Positions 8,958 to 18,596 are shown, numbered from the stretch's first letter. The stretch is 64,000 nucleotides of DNA from Planctomonas psychrotolerans (GCF_008642235.1 NZ_SJEV01000002.1:350929-414928), one strand, 5' to 3'. Numbers and translations: made by a program. The notes: a model not told the origin generated them from the sequence alone.

Positions 8958-10012
8958 CAGTCGAGCGCGTCCGGGTTCGACCGGTCGGCGAAGCTCGGGT
9001 CGAAGAGCGAGTCGAGGGCGGTGTCGATCGCGTCCTGATCCGACACGTCGCCCGACTCCACGAAGATCGGACCGACCACCTCGAGCACCTCGCGCTGGGT
9101 CTCCCCCGGCGCGGGATCGAGGTCGAGCGTGGTGCGGTCGAGCACGGCCGTGGCGATCGCAAGGTCGATGCCGGACGCGTCGGCGAGGATCTGCGCCGTC
9201 TCCTCCGGGTTCTCCTGCGCCCACGCACGCGCCTTCTCGTAGGCGTTCACGACCAGCTGGGCGAGGTCGGGCGACTCGTCGAGGAATTCCTCGGTCGCAT
9301 TCAGGAACCCGTAGGTGTTGAAGTCCACGTTGCGGTAGATGAGCTTCGAGCCGGCGGTGGCCTCGCTCGTGGCCATCAGCGGGTCGAGTCCCGACCAGGC
9401 ATCGACGCTGCCGTTCTCGAGCGCGGTCTTCCCGTCCGCGTGCTGCAGGTTCTGCACGTCGACGTCGGCGAGCGGAACTCCGGCCTCCTCGAGCGACTGG
9501 AGCAGGAAGAAGTACGGGTCGGTGCCCTTGGTGGCCGCGACGGACTTGCCCGCCAGCTCCGTCACGTCGGTGATCGGCGAGTCGGCGCCCACGACGATCG
9601 CCGACCACTCGGGCTGCGAGTAGATGTCGATGGTCTTGATCGGCGATCCGTTCGAGCGGGCCAGCAGCGCGGCGGAGCCGGCGGTCGATCCCACGTCCAC
9701 GGCACCGGCGCGGAGCGCCTCGTTCGCCTTGTTCGAGCCCGCCGACTGGATCCAGTTGACGGTCACGTCCCCGGTGGTCGCCGTCTCGAGCCAGCCCTGG
9801 TCCTTGATCACCAGGCTGAGCGGGTTGTAGGTGGCGAAGTCGATGTCGAGCGTGTCGGCGCTCCAGCGCTGTTCGGCAGCGTCGGTGGGCTCGGGTTCGT
9901 TCAGCGCCGACCCCTCGCCCGCAGCGCAGCCGGTGAGCAGGAGGGCGGAAGCGGCGAGGCCGGCGACGGCGGACGCGACGCCCGAACGTCGGAGACGGGA
10001 ACGGCGGGTCAT
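8957..10012 (-). CDS. ABC transporter substrate-binding lipoprotein, SsuA-like
   Basis: A 351-residue extracytoplasmic binding protein. An Arg-rich N terminus, a hydrophobic stretch and the lipobox LLTGC (Cys about residue 29) mark it as a lipoprotein. The mature part resembles the NMT1/SsuA fold family (TYNPLSLVIKDQGWLE; VDVGSTAGSAALLA; VSKGTDPYFFLL-like segment). Ligands of this family include aliphatic sulfonates, taurine, nitrate and thiamine precursors; no desulfonation genes are adjacent, so the substrate is open. The start overlaps the ATPase gene stop by four bases. Confidence 0.9.
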   Translation of the reverse strand: MTRRSRLRRSGVASAVAGLAASALLLTGCAAGEGSALNEPEPTDAAEQRWSADTLDIDFATYNPLSLVIKDQGWLETATTGDVTVNWIQSAGSNKANEALRAGAVDVGSTAGSAALLARSNGSPIKTIDIYSQPEWSAIVVGADSPITDVTELAGKSVAATKGTDPYFFLLQSLEEAGVPLADVDVQNLQHADGKTALENGSVDAWSGLDPLMATSEATAGSKLIYRNVDFNTYGFLNATEEFLDESPDLAQLVVNAYEKARAWAQENPEETAQILADASGIDLAIATAVLDRTTLDLDPAPGETQREVLEVVGPIFVESGDVSDQDAIDTALDSLFDPSFADRSNPDALD

Positions 10013-10830
10013 GGGGTGCTCCTTGCGGTGGGGGTGGGAACGTGGTGGCTGGACACGCCGAGGCCCTCGAGCAACTCGGCGCGCAGTTCGGCGAGCTGGG
10101 CGCTCGCCCGGTCGCGGGGTCGGGCTCCGGGTACCTCGAGCACGCGGCGGATGCCCGATCCCTCACCGGGCTCCGCCGGGTCCTCGCCCAGCAGTACGAC
10201 CCGGTCGGCGAGGTAGAGGGCCTCGTCGACGTCGTGGGTGACGAGGAGCACCGTGGTGGGCTCGGCACCGTGCACGTCGAGCAGGAGGTCCTGCATGCGC
10301 AGGCGGGTGAGCGCGTCGAGTGCGCCGAACGGTTCGTCGAGCACCAGCACGCCGGGGCTCCGCGACAGGGCGCGCGCGAGGGATGCGCGCTGGGCCATGC
10401 CGCCGGAGACCTGCCGCGGGCGGAGCGACCGCGACGCGTCGAGGCCGACCAGCGCGAGGAGTTCGGCCACCCGGGCGGCACCCGTGGTGCGGTCGGTGCC
10501 GCGGGGCAGTCCGAGCGACACGTTCTGCGCGATCGAGCGCCAGGGCAGCAGGCGGGGTTCCTGGAACCCCACCGCGCAGCGCTGATCGACCGGGGCGACC
10601 GGGGTGCCGTCGATGCTGACGGATCCGCGGTCGGGGGCGTCCAGGCCGCTCACCTGCCGGAGCAGCGTGGACTTGCCGCATCCCGAGGGACCGATCAGCG
10701 CGACGATCTCGCCCGGTTCGACGTCGATGTCCACGTCGCGCAGCACCGTTCGGCCACCGAGGGCACGGCCCACGCCGGACAGCCGCACCGGAAGGGCGCG
10801 GGAGGCGGGGAGGGCGGCGGCGAAGGTCAC
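10009..10830 (-). CDS. ABC transporter ATP-binding protein, SsuB/TauB type
   Basis: A 273-residue ATPase that energises the importer. Walker A GPSGCGKST at residues 47-55, Q-loop VGFQEPRLLPW, signature VSGGMAQR near 147, Walker B VLVLDEPFGALD and the switch His in LLVTHDVDEAL are all visible. The CPR/Q-loop wording and the length match SsuB/TauB. It is the first gene of the four-gene minus-strand unit ATPase-binding protein-permease-acs. Confidence 0.92.
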   Translation of the reverse strand: MTFAAALPASRALPVRLSGVGRALGGRTVLRDVDIDVEPGEIVALIGPSGCGKSTLLRQVSGLDAPDRGSVSIDGTPVAPVDQRCAVGFQEPRLLPWRSIAQNVSLGLPRGTDRTTGAARVAELLALVGLDASRSLRPRQVSGGMAQRASLARALSRSPGVLVLDEPFGALDALTRLRMQDLLLDVHGAEPTTVLLVTHDVDEALYLADRVVLLGEDPAEPGEGSGIRRVLEVPGARPRDRASAQLAELRAELLEGLGVSSHHVPTPTARSTP

Positions 10831-10857
10831 GCAGCCGACGCTAGGCGCACCCCGACG

Positions 10858-10872
10858 TTCGGCAAAGCCGAA
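10858..10872. promoter_or_regulatory. Short palindrome between nusB and the ABC operon
   Basis: TTCGGC, three A/T bases, GCCGAA: a perfect 6-bp inverted repeat 28 bases upstream of the transporter ATPase start and 34 bases downstream of the nusB stop. It could be an operator for the ABC operon or a weak terminator for nusB. Nothing in the sequence decides between these. Confidence 0.35.
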
Positions 10873-10905
10873 CCGTAACGCGGCGAAATCTGGTGGGGAG
10901 GGTCG

Positions 10906-11319
10906 TCAGGACTTCGTCTTGGCGATGCTCGCCAGCATCCCGTTGATGAACCCGGCCGAATCGTCGGTGCTGAGCGAGCGGGCGAGGTCGACCGCCTCGG
11001 AGATCGCCACGCCCTCGGGGATCTCGTCGTTGAACAGCAGTTCCCAGATGCCGATGCGGAGCGTCGCGCGGTCGACGATCGGCATGCGCTCGAGCGACCA
11101 GTTCTGCGAGTAGGTCTGGATGAGCTCGTCGATCTCGCCCATGTGCTCCATCACGCCGGTGACGATGCGACGCGCGTACGCCCACGCCACGGCGCGGTCG
11201 GGCTCGTGCGTCGCCCTGGCCGCCTCGCTCGCCAGGGAGTCGGCGATGGGGATCTGCCGCACGTCGGCCACGTACAGCACGTCGAGCGCGCGCTTGCGCG
11301 CCTTGGTCCTGGCACTCAT
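10906..11319 (-). CDS. nusB: Transcription antitermination factor NusB
   Basis: Joins NusE/S10 and boxA RNA in rRNA antitermination complexes. The protein has 137 residues and is all-helical, starting MSARTKARKRALDVLYVADV, the typical NusB opening, and ending with the conserved VDLARSLSTDDSAGFINGML segment. It lies 18 bases downstream of efp on the same strand, the standard efp-nusB pairing of actinobacteria. Confidence 0.96.
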   Translation of the reverse strand: MSARTKARKRALDVLYVADVRQIPIADSLASEAARATHEPDRAVAWAYARRIVTGVMEHMGEIDELIQTYSQNWSLERMPIVDRATLRIGIWELLFNDEIPEGVAISEAVDLARSLSTDDSAGFINGMLASIAKTKS

Positions 11320-11337
11320 CGGGTCGGGAGCCGCGGA

Positions 11338-11901
11338 CTAGTCGTTGACGCGGCCGAGGTAGTCACCCGTGCGGGTGTCCACCTTGACGCGGGTGCCCTG
11401 CTCGAGGAACAACGGCACCTGGATCTGGTGACCGGTCTCCACGGTCGCGGGCTTGGTGCCCCCGGTCGAGCGGTCGCCCTGCAGGCCGGGCTCGGTGTAG
11501 GTGATCTCGAGCACCACGGATGCGGGCAGCTCCACGTACAGCGGGTTGCCGTTGTGCAGCGCGACGGTGGCGTTCTGGTTCTCGAGCATGAAGTTCGCTG
11601 CGTCGCCCACCTGGGCGGCGCTGAGGGTGATCTGGTCGTAGTTGGTGACGTCCATGAACACGTAGCTCTCGCCGTCGGCGTAGAGGTACTGGAACTCGCG
11701 TCGGTCGACCGTCTCGGTCTCGATCTTCGCGCCCGCGTTGAAGGTGCGGTCCACCACCTTGCCGCTCATCACGTTCTTGACCTTGGTGCGCACGAACGCG
11801 CCGCCCTTGCCGGGCTTCACGTGCTGGAACTCGATGACCGTCCAGAGTTGGCCGTCCATGTTGAGGACGACGCCGTTGCGGATGTCAGCGGTTGAAGCCA
11901 T
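11338..11901 (-). CDS. efp: Elongation factor P
   Basis: Relieves ribosome stalling at polyproline. At 187 residues it has the full three-domain length. The loop between the first two strands reads [11 protein letters not shown], so the modifiable position is Lys in the KPGKGG loop; no modification enzymes are seen nearby. The C terminus is GDYLGRVND, typical of the family. An ATG start is used and nusB follows 18 bases on. Confidence 0.97.
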   Translation of the reverse strand: MASTADIRNGVVLNMDGQLWTVIEFQHVKPGKGGAFVRTKVKNVMSGKVVDRTFNAGAKIETETVDRREFQYLYADGESYVFMDVTNYDQITLSAAQVGDAANFMLENQNATVALHNGNPLYVELPASVVLEITYTEPGLQGDRSTGGTKPATVETGHQIQVPLFLEQGTRVKVDTRTGDYLGRVND

Positions 11902-11991
11902 GAAGAAACGGTCCTAAGCAGTGAGGGGGCGGGATGCGCCGGAGCGAGGAGGACGCGTGAGGCGGTGCGACTCGCGGTCCGACGGTACAGC

Positions 11992-12432
11992 CTACCCGCT
12001 CGTGCGGGCGATGTGGTCGACCGCGAGCCGGTAGGACTCGAAGCCCAACCCGGCGATGACCCCGGTCGCGACCGCGGAGATCACGCTGGTGTGCCGGAAG
12101 GATTCCCGCGCGTGCGGGTTGGAGATGTGCACCTCGACGAGGGGCAGCCCGGCCTTCGTCACGAGCGCCGCGGCGTCGCGGAGGGCGTAGGAGTAGTGCG
12201 TGAAGGCCGCGGGGTTCAGCACGACGGGGATGCGTCCGTCCACCGCCTCGTACAGCCAGGAGATGAGCTCGGCCTCGTCGTTCGTCTGCCGGAGGTCGAT
12301 GTCCACACCGACGGGCGCAATGCCGGTCAGGTGGTCGCGCAGGTCGTCGAGCGACCCGCTGCCGTAGACGTCCGGCTCGCGGCTGCCGAGACGGCCGAGG
12401 TTCGGACCGTTGAGGATGAGGATGGTGCCCAT
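11992..12432 (-). CDS. aroQ: 3-dehydroquinate dehydratase, type II
   Basis: Dehydrates 3-dehydroquinate in the shikimate pathway. The protein has 146 residues and opens MGTILILNGPNLGRLGSREP, with the catalytic Tyr loop just after. It has NPAAFTHYSYALRDA and EVHISNPHARESFR, all type II hallmarks. The ATG at 12430-12432 is preferred over upstream in-frame codons because it matches the family's start. It follows corA with 37 bases between them. Confidence 0.95.
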   Translation of the reverse strand: MGTILILNGPNLGRLGSREPDVYGSGSLDDLRDHLTGIAPVGVDIDLRQTNDEAELISWLYEAVDGRIPVVLNPAAFTHYSYALRDAAALVTKAGLPLVEVHISNPHARESFRHTSVISAVATGVIAGLGFESYRLAVDHIARTSG

Positions 12433-12469
12433 GGCATCCGAGCCTAACGGCGGCCGTCCCGGCGGCCCG

Positions 12470-13549
12470 TCACAGCCATTTCTTCGCCTTGAAGATCGTG
12501 TACAGGGCCGCACCCATGGCCACCATCGCCCCGACTGCGAGCGGGTAGCCGTAGGTCCAGTGCAGCTCCGGCATGGTGTCGAAGTTCATGCCGTACACGG
12601 TGCCGATGAGGGTCGGTGCGAACAGGATCGCCGCCCACGACGACACCTTCTTCATCTGCTCGCTCTGCTGGAGCGTGGTCTCGGACAGGCGCCTCGTCTG
12701 CTCGTTCTGGTCGAGGCCGGCCTCCGACAGCCGGCGCATCTCGTCGTTCTGCCGCTGGGTGACCAGGGTCGAGTGCACGGTGAGGGCGTTCTGCAGCAGT
12801 GCGTGGAAGGAATCCGCGCTGTCCGAGACCCGCAGCACGTGGTCGAGCACGTCGCGCAGCAGGCGCTCGAGCTCGACGTCGGGCGCGACCGCCGCGTCCG
12901 CCGCGTCGGTGCCGCCCGCGCCCCGCACGAGTGTCTCGAGCATCGGGATGAGGGGATGCACGGCACGGCGGAAGTTGATCACCTCGCTGAGCAGGGCGTA
13001 GATCCGGCGCGACACGTCGGCATCGCTCCCGCTGAAGAGCTGGTCCTCGATCTCGTCGATGTCGTTCTCGAGTCCCGCGACGACGGGGCCGTACTCGTCG
13101 ACCACCTGGTCGAGGATGGCGTACAGCACCGCGAGCGACCCGCGCCCGAGCAGGTCGGGAGCGGCCTCGAGGCGATGCCGCACCACGGCGAGGTCGGGGG
13201 ACTCCGCACGACGGATGGTGACCACGAACGCCGGCCCGACGAAGACGTGCAGCTCGCCGAACTCGACCTTCTCCTCGGAGTCGAGGTAGCGCGCCGGTCG
13301 CAGCACCAGGAACAGCGTGTCGGAGTAACGCTCCAGCTTGGATCGCTGATGACCCTTCGACGCGTCCTCCACGGCGAGCGCGTGCAGACCGAACTCGTCG
13401 GCTACCGCACGGATCTCCGCGGCATCCGGCCGGTACAGGCCGATCCAGGCCATGCCGGCCCGTTCCCGCAACAGCTCGAAGGTCTCCTGCAGGTTCGCGG
13501 GGTTCTTGGTGCGGTATCCGTCCACGTAGACGGCGTTGTCGACGATCAC
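12470..13549 (-). CDS. corA: CorA-type magnesium/divalent cation channel
   Basis: A 359-residue CorA family protein. A long soluble N-terminal part with helical, charged segments (LENDIDEIEDQLF) is followed by two C-terminal membrane helices. The selectivity motif YGMNF is between them and the C terminus is basic (KAKKWL). The GTG start at 13547-13549 lies 5 bases after the aroB stop, so it appears cotranscribed with the aro genes, an unexpected companion. Mg2+, Co2+ and Ni2+ are the usual family substrates. Confidence 0.93.
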   Translation of the reverse strand: MIVDNAVYVDGYRTKNPANLQETFELLRERAGMAWIGLYRPDAAEIRAVADEFGLHALAVEDASKGHQRSKLERYSDTLFLVLRPARYLDSEEKVEFGELHVFVGPAFVVTIRRAESPDLAVVRHRLEAAPDLLGRGSLAVLYAILDQVVDEYGPVVAGLENDIDEIEDQLFSGSDADVSRRIYALLSEVINFRRAVHPLIPMLETLVRGAGGTDAADAAVAPDVELERLLRDVLDHVLRVSDSADSFHALLQNALTVHSTLVTQRQNDEMRRLSEAGLDQNEQTRRLSETTLQQSEQMKKVSSWAAILFAPTLIGTVYGMNFDTMPELHWTYGYPLAVGAMVAMGAALYTIFKAKKWL

Positions 13550-13554
13550 CCGCC

Positions 13555-14658
13555 TTACGAGCCGATCTCCTGGTAGGCCGCGAAGAGCAGCGATTCGTCC
13601 GGCCCGGTCAGCACCGACGGCTTCGCGATGTCGTCGAGCACGATGAAGCGCAGCATTCCGCCCCGCGCCTTCTTGTCGCGCTGCATGGTCGCGAGCAGCA
13701 TCTTCCATCGGCCGAGCGGATAGGTGGTGGGCAGGGTGAGCGACTCGAGGATGCGACGGTGCCGGTCCACGGCTTCGTCGCTGAGCGACCCGGTGAGCCG
13801 GGACAGTTCGGCGGCGAAGACCATGCCGATCGACACGGCCACGCCGTGCCGCCACTGGTAGCGCTCGGAGTGCTCGATCGCGTGGCCGAGCGTGTGCCCG
13901 TAGTTGAGGATCTCGCGCTGACCCTGCTCGGTGAAGTCCTCGCTCACCACGCGGGCCTTCATGGCGATGGCGAGCTCGAGCACCCGGCGGAACTGGTCGG
14001 TCGTCGGATCGGTCGCCACCGCCACGTCGGCCTCGAGGATGTCGAGGATCTCCGGCTCGGCGATGAAGCCGGCCTTCACGATCTCCGCGAAGCCGGCGAG
14101 GATCTCGTTCTTCGGCAGGCTCTCCAGCAGGTCGAGGTCGACCAGCACCGCGGCGGGCGCGTAGAAGGCGCCGACGAGGTTCTTGCCCTCGTCGGTATTG
14201 ATGCCGGTCTTCCCGCCGACCGCGGCGTCCACCATGCCGAGCACGGTCGTGGGGATCTGGAGGAGCTTGACGCCGCGCAGCCAGGTCGCGGCGACGAAAC
14301 CGCCGAGGTCGGTGGTGGAGCCGCCGCCGAACGCGATCACGGCATCCGACCGGGTGAAGTCGGTGGTGCCCATGATCTTCCAGCAGAACGCCGCCACCTC
14401 GACCCGCTTGGCCCCCTCCGCGTCGGGCACCTCGGCGAGGTAGACCTCGTAGCGGTCCCGGAGTTCCTCCCGCAGGGCGCCGGCCAGGGCGGCGAGCGGC
14501 GGTGCGTGCACGATCAGCACCTTGCGCACGGCGCTGCCGAGCTCGTCCGGGATGCGGGACAGCACCCCGCGGCCCACGTGGATGCCGTAGCCGTCGACGC
14601 CGGTGACGCGGATCTCGGTGCTGTCGGTTCTGCGGGCCTCGGTGTCGTCGGCGCTCAT
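13555..14658 (-). CDS. aroB: 3-dehydroquinate synthase
   Basis: Converts DAHP to 3-dehydroquinate using NAD and a divalent metal. The protein has 367 residues. Visible are the NAD-binding GGGSTTDLGGFVAATWLRG, VDAAVGGKTGIN, and metal ligands in EIVKAGFI, NYGHTLGHAIE and RHGVAVSIGM. The ATG at 14656-14658 overlaps the aroK stop by ATGA. This is the third gene of the aroC-aroK-aroB set. Confidence 0.97.
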   Translation of the reverse strand: MSADDTEARRTDSTEIRVTGVDGYGIHVGRGVLSRIPDELGSAVRKVLIVHAPPLAALAGALREELRDRYEVYLAEVPDAEGAKRVEVAAFCWKIMGTTDFTRSDAVIAFGGGSTTDLGGFVAATWLRGVKLLQIPTTVLGMVDAAVGGKTGINTDEGKNLVGAFYAPAAVLVDLDLLESLPKNEILAGFAEIVKAGFIAEPEILDILEADVAVATDPTTDQFRRVLELAIAMKARVVSEDFTEQGQREILNYGHTLGHAIEHSERYQWRHGVAVSIGMVFAAELSRLTGSLSDEAVDRHRRILESLTLPTTYPLGRWKMLLATMQRDKKARGGMLRFIVLDDIAKPSVLTGPDESLLFAAYQEIGS

Positions 14659-15143
14659 GCGTTCTCCCTCGCCCAGGTGGCGATCTCGTCGACGACCCGG
14701 GATACGGGTCGGTCGGATGTGTCGCAGGTCAGCGTGGCCAGCGATGCGTACAGGTCGGCCCGCTCGTCCACGAGCCGCTGCCAGGAGTCGATGCCGTTCA
14801 CCAGCGGGCGTTTGCTCCCCCCTATGCGGCGCAGTGCCGCCTCCCGGCTGACGGTGAGCAGCACGACGGGCTGCGTCTCGAGATCCCGACGCGTGTCCGG
14901 GTCGAGCACGGCTCCCCCGCCGAGCGACACGACGGCGTTGCCCGCGAGCGCGCGAACGATCTCGGCGCGTTCGAGTGCGCGGAAGTGCGGTTCTCCGTGG
15001 TCGCGGAAGAGGTCGGCGATCGGACCGTGCTCGGCCACGATGCGTCGATCGGTGTCGACGAACGGTCGGTCGAGGATGCGGGCGAGCTTCCGCCCCACGC
15101 TCGTCTTGCCCGCGGCGGGCGGGCCGATGAGCACGAGCGCCAC
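14655..15143 (-). CDS. aroK: Shikimate kinase
   Basis: Phosphorylates shikimate with ATP. The protein has 162 residues. The P-loop GPPAAGKTS is at about residues 7-15, the shikimate-binding VDTDRRI and the SLGGGAVLD motif follow, and the lid Arg region is SKRPLV. The GTG at 15141-15143 gives the expected short N terminus ([13 protein letters not shown]) and overlaps the aroC TAG stop by one base. Confidence 0.96.
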   Translation of the reverse strand: MALVLIGPPAAGKTSVGRKLARILDRPFVDTDRRIVAEHGPIADLFRDHGEPHFRALERAEIVRALAGNAVVSLGGGAVLDPDTRRDLETQPVVLLTVSREAALRRIGGSKRPLVNGIDSWQRLVDERADLYASLATLTCDTSDRPVSRVVDEIATWARENA

Positions 15144-16351
15144 TAGACGGGAAGGCTCGCCGAGGAACCGGTGCGCAGGGTCTCGGGGATGGCGGCGAGG
15201 TACCCGGTGAGGTTCCGTCGGGTCTCGCCGAGCGAGTCGCCACCGAACTTCTCGAGCACGGCGTTTGCCAGGGTGAGCGCCACCATCGCCTCCGCGACCA
15301 CGCCCGCGGCCGGAACCGCGCACACGTCGGAACGCTGGTGGTGAGCCGGCGCCGCGTCGCCCGTGGCGATGTCCACGGTGCGGAGGGCGTGCGGGATGGT
15401 GGCGATGGGCTTCATGCCGGCGCGCACCCGCAGTACGGTTCCGGTGCTCATGCCCCCCTCGATCCCGCCGGCGCGGTCGCTCACCCGAGCGATGCCGTCG
15501 GGCGACGCGACCAGCTCGTCGTGCGCCTGGGATCCGCGGCGGGTGGTGGTGAGGAAGCCGTCACCGACCTCGACGCCCTTGATGGCCTGGATGCCCATGA
15601 GGGCGCCGGCGAGCTGGGAGTCGAGGCGTCGGTCCCAGTGCACGTGGGAGCCGAGACCCGGCGGGAGACCGTAGGCGAGCACCTCGACGACTCCGCCGAG
15701 GGTGTCGCCCTCGCGGTGGGCGCTGTCGACCTCCGCCACCATGCGCGCCGATGTCTCGGGGTCGAAGCACCGCAGCGGGTCGGCGTCGAGCGTGTCGACG
15801 TCGGCGGGCGTCGGAAGGGACGAGTCCTCGGGTGCCCGCACGGGCCCGATGGAGAGCGTGTGGCTGACGAGGGTGATGCCGAGCTCGGAGAGGAAGGATC
15901 GCGCCACGGCGCCGAGGGCGACGCGGGCGGCCGTCTCGCGGGCGCTCGCGCGCTCCAGCACCGGACGCGCCTCGTCGAAGTCGTACTTCTGCATGCCGAC
16001 GAGGTCGGCGTGCCCCGGGCGAGGGCGGGTGAGCGGCGCCGCCCGTGCACCGGTGAGGGTGGACGGATCGACGGGCTCCGCGCTCATCACGTCGACCCAC
16101 TTGGGCCATTCCGTGTTGCCGATGCGTACGGCGAGCGGGCTGCCGAGGGTGAAGCCGTGCCGCACGCCGGTCGACAGGGCCAGCTCGTCCTGCTCGAACT
16201 TCATGCGTGCGCCGCGCCCGTAGCCGAGCTTGCGGCGCGCGAGGTCGGTGCGGATGGCGTCGAGCGAGATCGGCACACCCGCGGGCAGGCCCTCGAGGGT
16301 CGCGATCAGTTCGGGTCCGTGGGACTCCCCGGCGGTCAGCCAACGCAGCAT
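15143..16351 (-). CDS. aroC: Chorismate synthase
   Basis: Makes chorismate from EPSP with reduced FMN. The protein has 402 residues. Signature segments are [10 protein letters not shown] near the start, [27 protein letters not shown], and [10 protein letters not shown]. The ATG at 16349-16351 is chosen over a GTG nine bases upstream because GAAAGG lies at a suitable distance. It is the first gene of aroC-aroK-aroB; a hairpin terminator separates it from aroE. Confidence 0.97.
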   Translation of the reverse strand: MLRWLTAGESHGPELIATLEGLPAGVPISLDAIRTDLARRKLGYGRGARMKFEQDELALSTGVRHGFTLGSPLAVRIGNTEWPKWVDVMSAEPVDPSTLTGARAAPLTRPRPGHADLVGMQKYDFDEARPVLERASARETAARVALGAVARSFLSELGITLVSHTLSIGPVRAPEDSSLPTPADVDTLDADPLRCFDPETSARMVAEVDSAHREGDTLGGVVEVLAYGLPPGLGSHVHWDRRLDSQLAGALMGIQAIKGVEVGDGFLTTTRRGSQAHDELVASPDGIARVSDRAGGIEGGMSTGTVLRVRAGMKPIATIPHALRTVDIATGDAAPAHHQRSDVCAVPAAGVVAEAMVALTLANAVLEKFGGDSLGETRRNLTGYLAAIPETLRTGSSASLPV

Positions 16352-16393
16352 GTGCAGCACCTTTCTCCGAGAAGAATCCTCCCACAGGCCCGT

Positions 16394-16427
16394 CGCCCGG
16401 CGAGCCAGTCGGTCGCCTCGCCGGGCG
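16394..16427 (-). terminator. Stem-loop between aroE and aroC
   Basis: Perfect 11-bp arms CGCCCGGCGAG and CTCGCCGGGCG around a 12-base loop, in the 88-base gap downstream of aroE. There is no clear T-run on either strand. It probably ends the alaS-ruvX-mltG-aroE transcript. Confidence 0.6.
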
Positions 16428-16439
16428 GCGAACGTCGGG

Positions 16440-17381
16440 TCAGGCGGCGTCCGGGCCGTGCCAGTCGGAACCGAGGTCGCGGTTCACGCTCGCCGACATG
16501 GCCGCCAGCACACGAGGCTCGTCGGGGAGCACACGCTCCGGGTTCCCGGACACGAAGATGCGCACCTGCAGGAGCGCCTGGTGGATGAGCATGTCGATGC
16601 CGGGCACGACGCGCCCTCCGGCCTCGTACCAGTGCGCGGCGACGCGGGTCGGCCAGGGCGAGTACGCCACGTCGAACAGCACGGCACGCTCGCGCACGTG
16701 CGGAGGGAAGTCGAGGGCCACCTCGGCGTCCCCGGGCATGGTGCTCGCCACGACATCCGGGTCGGCGAACGCGGGGTCCTTCACCGTGTCGTCGAGCGCG
16801 CGCACCGTCACGTCGAGACCGAGACGCGACCCGAGCCCGGGGAGTTCGGCTGCCCGGCTCGGGTTTCGCACCGACACCAGTACCCGGTGCACACCGAGCC
16901 GCTGGAGGGCGACGAGCAGGGATGCGGTGGTGGCGCCCCCGCCGAGCACGCGCGCGCTCGCGGCGGTGACGACCCCCGCGGAGCGCAGGGACTGCTCGAT
17001 GCCGTACACGTCGGTGTTGAACCCCGACATGCCCGGTCGTCCGGCTCCGACGTTCCCGTCCACCTCGTCAGTGCCGGCGAAGGCGCCGTCGACTCCGTGC
17101 AGGAGCACGGTGTTCGCGACCCCGGTGAGTTCGGCCACCGGGTCGATGCGGGCGAGCATCGGCATCACCGTGCGCTTCAACGGCATGGTGAGCGACAACC
17201 CCCGCCAGTCGTCGTCCAGCCCGCGGAGGAAACCGTCGAGACCGGCGCTCGTCACCTCGATCGCGTCGTACTGCCAGTCGAGGCCCAGCACTCGGTATGC
17301 GGCGCTCTGCAGCGCCGGCGACAGCGAATGGGCGATCGGCGACCCGAGCGCGGCGAGACGCGCGGGCCGCGCGTCAGCCAT
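16440..17381 (-). CDS. aroE: Shikimate dehydrogenase-like protein
   Basis: NADP-dependent reduction of 3-dehydroshikimate. The protein has 313 residues, somewhat longer than the usual ~275. The substrate motif [13 protein letters not shown] is at residues 13-25, the catalytic-lysine motif reads SLTMPLKR, and the Rossmann segment reads [15 protein letters not shown]. The usual NVTxPHK wording is altered to LTMPLK, a variation seen in many actinobacterial AroE proteins. Its start overlaps the mltG stop by 8 bases. Confidence 0.92.
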   Translation of the reverse strand: MADARPARLAALGSPIAHSLSPALQSAAYRVLGLDWQYDAIEVTSAGLDGFLRGLDDDWRGLSLTMPLKRTVMPMLARIDPVAELTGVANTVLLHGVDGAFAGTDEVDGNVGAGRPGMSGFNTDVYGIEQSLRSAGVVTAASARVLGGGATTASLLVALQRLGVHRVLVSVRNPSRAAELPGLGSRLGLDVTVRALDDTVKDPAFADPDVVASTMPGDAEVALDFPPHVRERAVLFDVAYSPWPTRVAAHWYEAGGRVVPGIDMLIHQALLQVRIFVSGNPERVLPDEPRVLAAMSASVNRDLGSDWHGPDAA

Positions 17382-18594
17382 TGCCGGGGTTGTCCCGCAT
17401 GAACTGCATCCACTCCGCCACCGCCGCCTCGTGCTGGGCGAAGGTCTCGGAGAACTTCGTCTCGCCGGTGAGCGTGTTGACGGTCACGAAGTACAGCCAC
17501 GGACCCTCGGCGGGGTTCATCGCCGCCTTGATGGCGAGGTCGCCCGGGTTGGAGATGGGTCCGACGGGAAGGCCCGGATACACGTACGTGTTGTACGGGT
17601 TGGGGTCGGCGCGCTCCGCGTCGGTGGTCGACACCCGGCCGGTCGAGGAGACACCGTAGGAGACGGTCGCGTCCGACTGCAGGGCCATGCCCTGGTCGAG
17701 CCGGTTCACGAAGACGCGGGCCGCCTTGTAGAAGTCGTCGTCGTAGCGGGCCTCCTTCTGCACGATGGAGGCGAGGGTGAGCACGCGGTGCCGGTCGGCC
17801 TCGGGCACGCCCGCCTCGTCGAGCGCCTGGAACTGCCGGTCGACGAGCCGTTGCAGCATGTCGCGTGCCGACGTGTCGGGCTGGAACGTGTAGGTGGCCG
17901 GGAAGAGGTAGCCCTCGAGGCGGGGTGCTTCGGCGGGCAGACCGAACGACGTGTGATCCGCGGCCGCCGCTTCGAGATCGGCGAGCGGGACGTCGGTCGC
18001 GTCGGCGAGCAGGGGAAGGACGCCGGACACCGTGGTCCCCTCCGGAATGGTGACCGTGTCCTCGATGCGGCTGGTGGGGTCCTGGAGCCGTTCGAGTGCC
18101 GCTCGGGCGCTCATCTTCTCGGCCAGGAGGTAGGTGCCCGGCTGGAAGACGGGCTCGGGCACGGTGGCGACGACGGCCTCGTAGAAGGCGGCAGAGGACG
18201 CGACGACACCGGCCTCGGCGAGCGTGTCTCCGATGCTCGAGCCGGTCGCTCCGGACTCGATCAGCACGGTGACCTCGCCCTCGCCTGGTCCGGCATAATC
18301 CTCCGCCGTCGACGGCGCGAAGATGCCGGACACCGCGGGAATCACCACCGCGTACACGGCGACCCCGGCGCCGACGAGCAGGGCGACGACGACGAGGAGC
18401 GCGTAGGGCCACTTCGGGTGCGGGCGTCTCCCGCCTCCGCCCCGCGTGGACCGCGGGCCGCGCCCGGTGCCGCTCCCGCCGGTCGAGTCGGGTGGGGTGG
18501 GCCGCTCGGAGAACAGCTCGGCGAACGGGTCGCTCGACGCCCCGGTAGAGGGGGCGCCGGTGCCGGGGTTACGTGGGGATGTCGGAGTTGACAG
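17374..18594 (-). CDS. mltG: Endolytic transglycosylase MltG
   Basis: A membrane-anchored lytic transglycosylase thought to release nascent glycan strands in peptidoglycan synthesis. It has a disordered Pro/Gly/Ser N terminus of ~65 residues, one membrane helix (YALLVVVALLVGAGVAVYAV), a LysM-like part, then the YceG domain with LASIVQKEA (catalytic Glu) and YNTYVYPGLPVGPISNPG. No ATG, GTG or TTG is in frame between the ruvX stop region and the membrane helix. The boundary given uses a CTG at 18592-18594 that has GAAGGA at about 8-base spacing, which is tentative. It overlaps aroE by 8 bases. Confidence 0.88.
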   Translation of the reverse strand: MSTPTSPRNPGTGAPSTGASSDPFAELFSERPTPPDSTGGSGTGRGPRSTRGGGGRRPHPKWPYALLVVVALLVGAGVAVYAVVIPAVSGIFAPSTAEDYAGPGEGEVTVLIESGATGSSIGDTLAEAGVVASSAAFYEAVVATVPEPVFQPGTYLLAEKMSARAALERLQDPTSRIEDTVTIPEGTTVSGVLPLLADATDVPLADLEAAAADHTSFGLPAEAPRLEGYLFPATYTFQPDTSARDMLQRLVDRQFQALDEAGVPEADRHRVLTLASIVQKEARYDDDFYKAARVFVNRLDQGMALQSDATVSYGVSSTGRVSTTDAERADPNPYNTYVYPGLPVGPISNPGDLAIKAAMNPAEGPWLYFVTVNTLTGETKFSETFAQHEAAVAEWMQFMRDNPGNG

Positions 18595-18596
18595 GG

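Noticed and set aside
7242..9038. 598-residue plus-strand open frame opposite acs and the ABC permease
   Set aside because: Antisense shadow of two well-supported genes; His/Gly/Arg-rich composition typical of reverse-strand frames in high-GC DNA.
5872..9228. 1118-residue minus-strand open frame
   Set aside because: Out-of-frame shadow of acs and the permease gene with Arg/Gly/Pro-biased sequence.
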